Of a stretch of DNA of 64,000 nt, positions 42,740 to 50,110 are shown in pieces. Source of the DNA: Listeria goaensis (GTDB lineage Bacteria > Bacillota > Bacilli > Lactobacillales > Listeriaceae); the NCBI RefSeq assembly GCF_900186125.1, contig NZ_FYBQ01000003.1:62001-126000 (forward strand), in the 5' to 3' direction. Numbering within the stretch: the stretch's first letter is position 1; every line of letters begins with the position of its first letter. The notes under the pieces are model-generated. The model had not been told where the DNA came from. It was given only the letters and a program-made list of their open reading frames with translations, and did no database searches. Made by a program: the position numbers and the translations under genes.

Positions 42740-43924
42740 ATGGAAGAACTAACTTTGCAAGTGGCACCTAAATATGTGAAGCGATATCAGAGCGGGTTCC
42801 CACTCGTGCAGCGCGAAATGATTGTGAATTGGCCAAAGCAAATTGCGGAAGGACAAATTTTGCGTCTTGTGTCGCCGAATAAAGCGTTTCTTGGGAAAGC
42901 GTATTACGGGAAACAAAATAAGGGGGATGGCTGGGTTTTCTCCCGCAAGGAAGACGAAACGCTGTCTACCGAGTTTTTTCGCGCACTTTTACAGGAAGCG
43001 GTACAAAATCGGCAGGAACTTTTTCACGATGACACCACAACGGCTTTTCGCCTTTTTAACGGAGAAGGTGACGGACTTGGTGGTCTAACGATTGATTATT
43101 ATGATGGCTTTCTGCTTCTGCAGTGGTACAGCGCGGGGATTTACAGCTACCAAAAAGCGCTTTTGCGCGCCATGTTTGACCAACCTTTTGTGAAAGGCAT
43201 TTACGAGAAAAAGAGATTTCTCCGGGAGGAAAACACACACGATTTTGTTGGCGGTGACGTGCCAGAATTTCCGTTACTTGTGAAAGAAAACGGCATGACG
43301 TACGCGACCTATTTAAATGATGGGTGGATGACGGGGATTTTCCTTGATCAGCGCAATGTCAGACGGCGAATCATGGAAGAATTTGCTAGTCAAAAAAACG
43401 TGCTGAATACATTTTCCTACACGGGCGCATTTTCCGTTGCGGCTTTGTACGGCGGCGCATTAAATACGACAAGCGTGGATGTTGCAAAACGAAGCGTGGC
43501 CAAAACGAGCGAACAATTTGTTGTGAACGGTTTTAATCCCGAAGAACAATCGATTTTAGTGTGGGACGTATTCGAATACATGAAGTTCGCCAAACGAAAA
43601 AATATGCTGTTCGATTTAGTCATCGCCGACCCACCAAGCTTTGCGCGTACAAAGAAAATCACGTTTAGTGTCGCAAAAGATTACGGAACGCTGATGGAAG
43701 AATTAATTAGCATTACAGCACCAAATGGCACCATCATTGCCTCGACAAACTATGCGAATTTTTCACTCAAAAAGTTTAAAGAAATCATTTCGGCTGCCTT
43801 TAAAGAAAGCAAGCGTACTTTCAAAATCCGTGAAACGCACACGCTTCCAAGTGATTTTAAAGTCCACCCTGAATTTCCAGAAGGCAACTACTTAAAAGTG
43901 CTCATTTTGGAACTTGATATCTAA
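42740..43924 (+). CDS. Class I rRNA methyltransferase with PUA domain (RlmI-like)
   Basis: 394-residue SAM-dependent RNA methyltransferase. N-terminal PUA domain (about 1-80, KRYQSGFPLVQREMIVNWPKQIAEGQILRLVS), a middle EEHEE-like part (NGEGDGLGGLTIDYYDGFLLLQW), then the Rossmann methyltransferase with VLNTFSYTGAFSVAAL (SAM motif I), TSVDVAKRS and the target-base motif IADPPSFAR. This arrangement matches RlmI/YwbD-type 23S rRNA m5C methyltransferases. Start ATG 42740 follows GGAGTGATTAG. It stands just after the iap terminator. Confidence 0.88.
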   Translation: MEELTLQVAPKYVKRYQSGFPLVQREMIVNWPKQIAEGQILRLVSPNKAFLGKAYYGKQNKGDGWVFSRKEDETLSTEFFRALLQEAVQNRQELFHDDTTTAFRLFNGEGDGLGGLTIDYYDGFLLLQWYSAGIYSYQKALLRAMFDQPFVKGIYEKKRFLREENTHDFVGGDVPEFPLLVKENGMTYATYLNDGWMTGIFLDQRNVRRRIMEEFASQKNVLNTFSYTGAFSVAALYGGALNTTSVDVAKRSVAKTSEQFVVNGFNPEEQSILVWDVFEYMKFAKRKNMLFDLVIADPPSFARTKKITFSVAKDYGTLMEELISITAPNGTIIASTNYANFSLKKFKEIISAAFKESKRTFKIRETHTLPSDFKVHPEFPEGNYLKVLILELDI

Positions 43925-43930
43925 ACAAAA

Positions 43931-43970
43931 AAATAAGAGTAGGGAAAAATTCCCCTATTCTTATTTTTTT
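43931..43970. terminator. Bidirectional terminator between the methyltransferase and esterase-like genes
   Basis: AAATAAGAGTAGGG / CCCCTATTCTTATTT stem with an A-rich loop and T runs on both strands. Confidence 0.85.
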
Positions 43971-44614
43971 TGCGTTTTCGGTTGAACGAGTTTATCCAGC
44001 CAAATTTCGAGCTCGTCTTCTTCGGCTTCTTTTAAATGATGGCCTGTAAAAAAGCTATGAAACTCGACTTTATTCGAGATGGTTTTTAGAAAGCGTGTTA
44101 AGTTTTCTGCTTCTTCAATTGGTACTGCGATATCTTGCGTTCCGTGTGCCACAAAAAACGGTGTGTTTTTCAAAAGTAAATTTTGGGGTAAATCTTTTGT
44201 ATAGGCTAAAAAGCGCGAACTAAGAAGTGCTGCACCGCTTATTTTGCCACCGTAACGTAACATTAAATCGAGTGTAACCATTGCCCCTTGGTCAAAGCCG
44301 ACCAGAAAAGTATCTTTTTCATTAATGGTATCGTATTTTGTTATAATATCGTGCATAAATTGCAGGACTTCTTTTGAAACTTCATGAATTTCATTCGCGC
44401 TTGGTTCACCTTCTGTCGCCATGTGGTAAAAACCATAACTTGGGCCATATTCCACCTTACCACGAAGTGCAACAACAACGTAACGATCCATCATAATTTC
44501 TAAAACGCCTGGTACATCTAATTCGTCTCCGCCAAACCCATGGAGAGCAAAAATGACAGGAAAAGTTTCACCATCTTTCCTTCCGATTGGCTCATAAATA
44601 TCATACGTAAACAT
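43961..44614 (-). CDS. Carboxylesterase-like alpha/beta hydrolase with Asp at the nucleophile position
   Basis: 217-residue protein of the phospholipase/carboxylesterase (YpfH/YtpA-like) group. Family landmarks: FALHGFGGDELDVPGVLEIM, GPSYGFYHM, the elbow LVGFDQGAMVTLDLMLRYGG, Asp in VAHGTQDIAVPIEEA and His in FTGHHLKEAEED. Family members have GFSQGG at the elbow; here the codon is GAC (Asp), so a normal serine esterase mechanism is not possible. It may use an Asp nucleophile, have changed reaction or be inactive. ATG follows GGGGGATATTT. Monocistronic. Confidence 0.8.
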   Translation of the reverse strand: MFTYDIYEPIGRKDGETFPVIFALHGFGGDELDVPGVLEIMMDRYVVVALRGKVEYGPSYGFYHMATEGEPSANEIHEVSKEVLQFMHDIITKYDTINEKDTFLVGFDQGAMVTLDLMLRYGGKISGAALLSSRFLAYTKDLPQNLLLKNTPFFVAHGTQDIAVPIEEAENLTRFLKTISNKVEFHSFFTGHHLKEAEEDELEIWLDKLVQPKTQKK

Positions 44615-44757
44615 AAATATCCCCCTATAATCAGCTAAATATAGTTATTCTTTACCCCCAAACTCCACAATTTATACATAAAAAGACTAGAATTTCTTAG
44701 TAATCTAGGTTAGGATAAAGTACAGTGCTTATTTTTTTAAAAAAGGAGGGAATTTTT

Positions 44758-45507
44758 TTGGAGAAAAATCGCGATTTTATGCTCGAAACTTGCCTAATGG
44801 CCGGTAAAATCATGATGGAGAGTGGCGCGGAAATTTATCGTGTGGAAGATACGATGAACCGAATTGCCGATGCTGCAACTCAAAAAAAAGGCGTTAGTTT
44901 TGCGACGCCAACTGGGATTTTCATGTCAGTTGAAGGCGAACACAACCTCCAATTACAACCGATTCCAACAAGAACTATCAATTTGGAAAAAGTTTCCCTA
45001 GTCAATGATCTTTCCCGCGAATTCGCGGCTAACCATATTTCATTAGAAGAACTAAATACCAGTTTAAAAAAATTAGAATACGATACACGCTTCTTCCCGC
45101 TTTGGCTGCAAATTTTATCGGCGGGTCTTGTGAGCGGCGCGCTGATGATTATTTTTGGTGGTTCATTAGTGGATTTCATTAGTACGTGTTTAATTGGCGC
45201 GACTGGCTTCATTATTTTTTACTACACGGCCGAATGGTTGAAAGTGAAGTTTTTAGCTGAATTTTTCGCCTCGTTTATTGTCGGTATTCTCGCTGTTTTT
45301 GTTGTACACGTTCATCTTGGCGTTAATTTAGACAAAATTATTATTGGTGGTGTTATGCCGCTTGTTCCGGGTGTCCCGATTACGAATGCGGTGCGGGATT
45401 TGCTGGCGGGGCACTTGCTTAGTGGAATGGCGCGCGGGACGGAAGCGCTTTTAACTTCTGGTGCGATTGGAATTGGGATTGCGGTTGTTTTCCGCTTTTT
45501 CACGTGA
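44758..45507 (+). CDS. Threonine/serine exporter ThrE-type subunit (DUF1212)
   Basis: 249-residue membrane protein, homologous to the N-terminal half of ThrE (YjjP type). Soluble N-terminal segment LMAGKIMMESGAEIYRVEDTMNRI and FATPTGIFMSV are diagnostic, followed by five helices from about 115 and ending with VPITNAVRDLLAGHLLSGMARGTEALL. TTG 44758 with AAGGAGG 9 nt upstream is the best start, the frame being open to 44725. Works with the next gene, 12 nt downstream, as a split exporter; substrate by family only. Confidence 0.85.
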   Translation: MEKNRDFMLETCLMAGKIMMESGAEIYRVEDTMNRIADAATQKKGVSFATPTGIFMSVEGEHNLQLQPIPTRTINLEKVSLVNDLSREFAANHISLEELNTSLKKLEYDTRFFPLWLQILSAGLVSGALMIIFGGSLVDFISTCLIGATGFIIFYYTAEWLKVKFLAEFFASFIVGILAVFVVHVHLGVNLDKIIIGGVMPLVPGVPITNAVRDLLAGHLLSGMARGTEALLTSGAIGIGIAVVFRFFT

Positions 45508-45519
45508 GGAGGGGCTTTC

Positions 45520-45972
45520 ATGATTTTAACGATTCTTGTTCAATTTATTTTTAGTTATTTAGCAACGGTCACGTTCGCGATTATTACGAATGTCCCTAAA
45601 AAGGCACTGAATGCGTGCGGGCTTACGGGCGCTTTTGGTTGGATGCTTTTTTATGCTTTAAATAAATTTGGTAGCGGAACGGTGATGGCCACAATTGCGG
45701 GCGCTTTCGTCGTCGCGGTGGCGAGTCACTTTTTCGCAAAATATAAGCATATGCCGATTACGATTTTCAACGTTCCCGGTATTGTGCCGCTTGTTCCCGG
45801 AAGTTTGGCTTTTCAAGCTGTAAGAAACTTTGTTTTGGGCGAGTATACGGTGGCAATTGGCTTTTCTGTACAAGTGGCAATGGTAGCTGGTGCCATTGCG
45901 GCTGGGCTGATGCTATCTGAGGTATTTAATCATAGTATTCGGCGGTTTAGGGAGCATAAGGAGAAGTTTTAA
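45520..45972 (+). CDS. Threonine/serine exporter second subunit (DUF3815, YjjB type)
   Basis: 150-residue membrane protein with about five helices, equivalent to the C-terminal half of ThrE. Landmarks: FAIITNVPKKALNACGLTGAFGWMLF and FNVPGIVPLVPGSLAFQAVRNFVLGEY. ATG follows GAGGAGGGGCTTTC, 12 nt after the partner gene stop. Followed by a strong terminator, so the pair forms a two-gene unit. Confidence 0.88.
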   Translation: MILTILVQFIFSYLATVTFAIITNVPKKALNACGLTGAFGWMLFYALNKFGSGTVMATIAGAFVVAVASHFFAKYKHMPITIFNVPGIVPLVPGSLAFQAVRNFVLGEYTVAIGFSVQVAMVAGAIAAGLMLSEVFNHSIRRFREHKEKF

Positions 45973-46002
45973 AAGAGCAGAAACATTCGTTTCTGCTCTT
46001 TT
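45971..46002. terminator. Bidirectional terminator after the exporter pair
   Basis: AAAAGAGCAGAAAC / GTTTCTGCTCTTTT stem with loop ATTC, symmetrical so both convergent units end here. Confidence 0.9.
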
Positions 46003-46711
46003 ATTCTTGCAACAAACCCATCATCGCCTGATTTTGCTGCTGTTTCGCGTAATCAAGTGCGGTCATGCCGTTATTGTCACGCAATTCTTTATTTGCGCCA
46101 CCTTCTAGAAGTTCCGCGACAATTTGTTGATACAGTTTGGAGCCATCTGTTAGTGCGACGGCTTCAATTAGCGCGGTGTAACCAAAATTGTTTTGATGGT
46201 CAATATCAGTTGACGGGTGAGCTAAAAGGAGTTTCACATTGTCTAAATGACCTTTTTCAGCGGCGGGAATCAATGCGTTGCCGCCGTATCGGTTCACTTT
46301 TTTCACATCTGGCGTTTTATTTTCTAGCATAAAAGTTAAAATTTCAGTTCGCCCCTGTGCTCCGGCATATAAAAACGGACTGTCTTGAATGCTGTCTTGC
46401 ACGTTTATGTCGGCTCCGTTTTCCATTAAATAGATGGCCATTTCTGGATAATTTTTATGCGTTGCGATTAAAAGTGGGGTTTCCCCTTGCGCGTTTTGTT
46501 CATCAATGACCACATTCTCTTGATTTTCGACAATGTGTTTCACTGCCGCTAAATCATTGGCACTTGTGGCTTTAAGCAGTGTTCCGTCCACAAATTCAGC
46601 TTTTTCCATCGTTTTAACCTCCGTTTTCGTCTTTTCCGGTTTTAAATTCGCCTCATTTTGACAGGCAGCGAGAATCATGATGCTAAAAAGACTAAAAAAT
46701 ACTTTTTTCAT
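46001..46711 (-). CDS. Ankyrin-repeat lipoprotein
   Basis: 236-residue exported protein. Lipoprotein signal MKKVFFSLFSIMILAAC puts the acylated Cys at 17. After a Lys/Glu-rich spacer come about five ankyrin repeats (LLKATSANDLAAVKHIVE, GETPLLIATHKNYPEMAIYLMENGADINV, GGNALIPAAEKGHLDNVKLLLAH, GYTALIEAVALTDG, GMTALDYAKQQ). ATG 46711 has only a weak box; GTG 46720 is also possible. It lies 15 nt after the response regulator stop, so it belongs to the two-component operon. Role likely protein binding on the cell surface; partner unknown. Confidence 0.8.
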   Translation of the reverse strand: MKKVFFSLFSIMILAACQNEANLKPEKTKTEVKTMEKAEFVDGTLLKATSANDLAAVKHIVENQENVVIDEQNAQGETPLLIATHKNYPEMAIYLMENGADINVQDSIQDSPFLYAGAQGRTEILTFMLENKTPDVKKVNRYGGNALIPAAEKGHLDNVKLLLAHPSTDIDHQNNFGYTALIEAVALTDGSKLYQQIVAELLEGGANKELRDNNGMTALDYAKQQQNQAMMGLLQE

Positions 46712-46726
46712 GGTTATCACTACTTT

Positions 46727-47413
46727 CTAGGCATTAAATCGGTAACCCGAACCCCAAATAGTCTCCAAATAGGTCGGATTTTTAGAATCAAGCTCAATTT
46801 TTTCACGAATGCGCTTAATATGCACGACAACCGTTGAAGTATCACCAAAGGCGTCAAAACCCCAGATTTTTTCAAAAAGCGCTTCTTTGTTAAAAACTTG
46901 GTTTACATTTTGCATCAAAAATTTCAACAGTTCGAATTCCTTCGTTGTAAAGGTGACTTCCTCGCCAGAAACGTAAACTTTATGTGAACGGCCATCTAGT
47001 TCAATGTCGCGGATCACAATTTGGTCGGCGCTCTCCTTCCGACTTGTTAGCCGGTCAAAACGGGCAAGGTGGGCTTTCACACGGGCGACAAGTTCGCTAG
47101 GGCTGAATGGTTTGGTGATGTAATCATCTGCGCCTAATCCGAGCGCCCTAATTTTATCGATGTCTTCTTTTTTCGCGGACACCATTAAAATCGGCGTTTC
47201 AATTTTTTCACGGAGCAACTTGCATACGTCGAAGCCCGACAATTTGGGCAGCATGACATCTAAAATAATGAGATCATAATCGCCCTCTAAACCTTCTGTG
47301 AGACCAGATTCGCCGTCATAACGCGTCGTCACCGCAAACTGATTGATTTCCAAATAATCGCGCTCCAAGTCCGCAATATTTTGGTCGTCTTCCACTAATA
47401 ATACGCGTTTCAT
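46727..47413 (-). CDS. OmpR/PhoB-family response regulator
   Basis: 228-residue regulator. Receiver domain 1-120 with phospho-acceptor Asp in DLIILDVMLPKLSG, acidic VLLVEDDQNI, Thr/Ser in LMVSAKKEDID and Lys in ADDYITKPFSPSELVARV; C-terminal winged helix (about 135-228) with FTTKEFELLKFLMQN and DTSTVVVHIKRIREKI. ATG 47413 overlaps the stop of the kinase gene (ATGA) and follows GGGGGAG; the upstream open frame to 47482 is a shadow of the kinase. Pairs with the kinase upstream. Confidence 0.93.
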   Translation of the reverse strand: MKRVLLVEDDQNIADLERDYLEINQFAVTTRYDGESGLTEGLEGDYDLIILDVMLPKLSGFDVCKLLREKIETPILMVSAKKEDIDKIRALGLGADDYITKPFSPSELVARVKAHLARFDRLTSRKESADQIVIRDIELDGRSHKVYVSGEEVTFTTKEFELLKFLMQNVNQVFNKEALFEKIWGFDAFGDTSTVVVHIKRIREKIELDSKNPTYLETIWGSGYRFNA

Positions 47414-48876
47414 TGGTTTCGCTCCCCCTTTTTTAGCGTAAAGAACATTGTCGTCCCAGCGCCCACAGCGCTTTCCGCCCAAATTTCGCCGCCATGTTCC
47501 GCAATAATTTCCTTCGTAATCGCAAGCCCCAAACCGCTGCCGCCGGTCATTTGGTTACGGGATTTCTCCACGCGGTAAAAACGATCAAAAATCTTCGCCA
47601 CTTCCGCTTTAGACATACCAACCCCATTGTCTTGGACGGAAATGATGACCTCCGAGTCCCCGCTACGCAAGCTCAAGCGGATTTCCTTGTTCGTTTTGTC
47701 CATGTAGCGCGTGCTGTTCTGAACGAGATTGTCGAGCACACGGCGAAGCTGCATCCGGTCCGCACGCACAAAAATGTGTTCATCTTTAAAATCACTTACG
47801 AGTTTGATGTTTTTTTGCGCCAGTTCAATCGTGTATTCGTCAACAAAATGCGTCAAAAAATCATAAATCGGAATCGATTCGAACTGAAACGGTAATTTAT
47901 GCATATCGAGCTTAGAAAAAATAAATAGCTCATCAATTAGGTGGTCCACATGTTTCGCTTGACTATGAATGATACCGAGATATTGGTTTTGCCGTTCTGC
48001 CGTCTTCGCGACCCCGTCCTTTAGCCCCTCTACATATCCAATAATCGATGTAATCGGCGTCTTCAAGTCATGCGAAATACTCGTGATCAGCTCTTTTCGG
48101 TTCTCCTCGTACTTTTCTTTTTCCTTGTTCGCCTCATGTAAAGCTGACCGCAGCGACTCAAATTCATTCGCTAAGTCGTCCACTTCCCCTTTCGCATGGC
48201 TCGAAATGATGAGCGGCTCATTCAAGTCCCCGCCCCGCATAGCACTAACTTTCGCATTTAATTCCCTAAGCGGCCGAATCACCGACCGATTGAGCGACCG
48301 ATTAAACAGCACAAGAAGCAAAATCGCAAGGAGAAGAATTGCGCTAATTAAAATAATGCCCCATTTCTGCATAAACTCGGAAAAACTGTTTTCCTGATTT
48401 AAAATCATCACACTACCCTTTTCTTGGTCTGGAAAATAGAAATCAAATTTTAAATAGCGAAATAAATTGCCCTTATTATCAATCGTCCCTTGGGTATAAA
48501 TATTATCCGTGTCGAACTTAGGGGCGTGAACAAGAAGCGACTTGACAACTAGTCCATCCGAGTGATACAAAATTGAGTTTCCTCGTCTGATCACGATTTT
48601 TACCCCTTTTTTTTCATAATCCGTAATTTGCTTTTTTGTATTTGTCGTGAGTAATTTCGCCGGGTCATCTTTCGCCGTATTTCGCAAAGTGATGAGCGCT
48701 TCCTGCTCCGCAAATGTGATGGCTTTTTGCTCTGTTGCAGTTTTATAAAGCGTTGTCGGCACAGGCGCCTCGCCCGTTATTGCATAAAAAACCACTGCAA
48801 AAATCGCCATCAGCGCGAGGATAATAACAAACAGGCTTCCTAAAAAGGAAATTAAAAATCGTGAACGTATCCGCAT
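47410..48876 (-). CDS. Sensor histidine kinase with HAMP domain
   Basis: 488-residue membrane kinase. TM1 about 8-32, extracytoplasmic domain about 33-180 with no recognised fold, TM2 about 183-203 (ILLLAILLLVLFN), HAMP 204-255, H-box SISHDLKTPITSIIGYVEGL (phospho-His), N-box VLDNLVQNSTRYMD, and ATP lid VQDNGVGMSKAEVAKIFDRF and SGLGLAI. ATG follows TAGGGAG. Operon order kinase-regulator-ankyrin lipoprotein is unusual. Signal unknown. Confidence 0.93.
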   Translation of the reverse strand: MRIRSRFLISFLGSLFVIILALMAIFAVVFYAITGEAPVPTTLYKTATEQKAITFAEQEALITLRNTAKDDPAKLLTTNTKKQITDYEKKGVKIVIRRGNSILYHSDGLVVKSLLVHAPKFDTDNIYTQGTIDNKGNLFRYLKFDFYFPDQEKGSVMILNQENSFSEFMQKWGIILISAILLLAILLLVLFNRSLNRSVIRPLRELNAKVSAMRGGDLNEPLIISSHAKGEVDDLANEFESLRSALHEANKEKEKYEENRKELITSISHDLKTPITSIIGYVEGLKDGVAKTAERQNQYLGIIHSQAKHVDHLIDELFIFSKLDMHKLPFQFESIPIYDFLTHFVDEYTIELAQKNIKLVSDFKDEHIFVRADRMQLRRVLDNLVQNSTRYMDKTNKEIRLSLRSGDSEVIISVQDNGVGMSKAEVAKIFDRFYRVEKSRNQMTGGSGLGLAITKEIIAEHGGEIWAESAVGAGTTMFFTLKKGERNQ

Positions 48877-48992
48877 TTTTCTCCCTACTTTTCAAAAAAG
48901 AACCGTATTTTACGGGCTCCGAATGATTTTCTGCTTTCATTTTACATGTCAAAAATGAACTTTTTATAAACTGGTGCTGAATAAAAAATAAA

Positions 48993-49295
48993 TTAAATAA
49001 CGTCAAAAACCTCCACCGATACTTCCTCATGTTTCAAGTTATCCGAAAACCAAATCGCATTCCATTTTGGCTGACTACGTTCAAATGCCGTACGCACCTC
49101 ATAGTCCTCTTTTGACGCATAATAAATATCCAAAACAACAAAAACATCATCGCCGTCCGTGCGTTTAAACATCTCAATTTTTTGATTCGAAACCTCCGAA
49201 TGAAATTCCGGATTACTTCCAGATTCAGCAAATTTCGCCATCAGTTCCGGCAAATCCTTTTCTTTTGTCCGGTAAGTAAAGACAACTTTTATCAT
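48993..49295 (-). CDS. Conserved small protein, possible ABM-like fold
   Basis: 100 residues, no signal peptide or membrane segment. The start MIKVVFTYRTKEKDLPELMAKFAESGSN and the later VFVVLDIYYASKEDYEVRTAFER look like the beta-alpha-beta halves of a dimeric ferredoxin-like (antibiotic-monooxygenase-like) fold, but no catalytic residues can be named. ATG follows TAGGGGGAATAG. Monocistronic, divergent from the region holding a remnant ORF. No gene name can be given. Confidence 0.6.
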   Translation of the reverse strand: MIKVVFTYRTKEKDLPELMAKFAESGSNPEFHSEVSNQKIEMFKRTDGDDVFVVLDIYYASKEDYEVRTAFERSQPKWNAIWFSDNLKHEEVSVEVFDVI

Positions 49296-49342
49296 ATCTA
49301 TTCCCCCTAATTGTTCTTCTGCCTTTAGACTAGCATAAAAAT

Positions 49343-49381
49343 AAAAAGGAAGACAGAATGAAGCTTCTATCTTCCTTTTTT
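49343..49381 (-). terminator. Terminator downstream of the remnant ORF
   Basis: AAAAAGGAAGA / TCTTCCTTTTT arms around about 16 nt. On the minus strand it follows the 38-codon frame at 49471-49587 and is followed by TTTTTATTTTTAT; there is no other gene it could serve on that strand. Confidence 0.75.
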
Positions 49382-49470
49382 CACAAGAGCTTACAAAATA
49401 TAAATGTTCGGATTTCTAAAATGTTTTTTAACTTGGATATCTTCTTTTACTTCTGTATCTTAGTCTATTT

Positions 49471-49587
49471 TTAAAGCTCCAACCTATAATCGCCGTCCGC
49501 ACGAATCATACAGTGCTCCGCCATTCGCTTGCATTTAAATACATCGTGTAGTATAGCATAAAAGGCATCAGAACCAATTGTACGCAT
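49471..49587 (-). pseudogene. Possible C-terminal remnant of a lost gene
   Basis: A 38-residue frame beginning MRTIGSDAFYAILHDVF and ending AEHCMIRADGDYRLEL, with plausible coding character (Glu/Asp/Arg mix, normal codons) but no Shine-Dalgarno box. It begins within the marR promoter region and ends about 90 nt before a good terminator. It looks like the tail of a degraded gene whose 5' part was removed when the marR-MFS unit came in. The rest of the 49296-49675 spacer holds only the terminator and the marR control region. Confidence 0.35.
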
Positions 49588-49594
49588 AAACAAG

Positions 49595-49624
49595 TTGACA
49601 TTTTAGTATCATTTCCTATATAAT
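49595..49624 (+). promoter_or_regulatory. Promoter of the marR-MFS operon
   Basis: -35 TTGACA (49595-49600) and -10 TATAAT (49619-49624), 18-nt spacer, both consensus. Overlapped just downstream by palindromic operators. Confidence 0.8.
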
Positions 49625-49650
49625 TGTCATGACAATTATTGTTATGGCAA
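49622..49650. promoter_or_regulatory. Tandem MarR operators
   Basis: AATTGTCATGACAATT (49622-49637) is a perfect 16-bp palindrome overlapping the -10 box. TTGTTATGGCAA (49639-49650) is an imperfect second copy of its TTGTCATGACAA core. This is the expected arrangement for autorepression by the MarR protein encoded next. Confidence 0.75.
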
Positions 49651-49675
49651 TTACATAGGGATAGGAGTGTTTACT

Positions 49676-50098
49676 TTGCGTCAGGAGTTTGACAACCTTA
49701 CTTTCAATACAACGGTAATGGCTAAAAACATGCATTTATACTTAACAAGGAACTTATCGGAATTTAATGTTACACCTGAACAATGGTCTGTTTTAAATGT
49801 GATTCAACAGAAACAGCCACTATCACAAAAAGAATTAGCTCAGTTTGTTCATAAGGATACACCTACTGTTAATCGCATTATTGATGTATTAATAAGAAAA
49901 GAGCTTGTGACAAGCCAAACTAATTCTGAGGATCGTCGGAAAACACATATTAGTTTAACAAAAAAAGGAGAGAACGAAACAAATCAATTAAGATATGTTG
50001 TAGAAGATACTTGTAAAACTATATTTCGTCATATCAGCTCAGACGATTTGAAGCTGTGGCAACAAATTATGCTCCAAATCGACCAAAACATAAAGTAA
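49676..50098 (+). CDS. MarR family transcriptional regulator
   Basis: 140-residue winged-helix repressor. Dimer helix at the start, recognition region LSQKELAQFVHKDTPTVNRIIDVLIRKELV (about 55-85) and wing SQTNSEDRRKTHISLTKKG. A GTG at 49667 is in frame, but TAGGAG overlaps it and fits TTG 49676 by 8 nt. Codon use is more AT-rich than most neighbours, suggesting recent arrival. Likely represses itself and the MFS transporter through the palindromes at 49622-49650; ligand unknown. Confidence 0.9.
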   Translation: MRQEFDNLTFNTTVMAKNMHLYLTRNLSEFNVTPEQWSVLNVIQQKQPLSQKELAQFVHKDTPTVNRIIDVLIRKELVTSQTNSEDRRKTHISLTKKGENETNQLRYVVEDTCKTIFRHISSDDLKLWQQIMLQIDQNIK

Positions 50099-50110
50099 GA
50101 AGGGATTATT

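Noticed and set aside
46727-47482. 251-residue version of the response regulator starting at 47482
   Set aside because: The first 23 residues overlap the kinase gene and lack a receiver-like start; ATG 47413 has GGGGGAG and the usual MKRVLLVEDD beginning.
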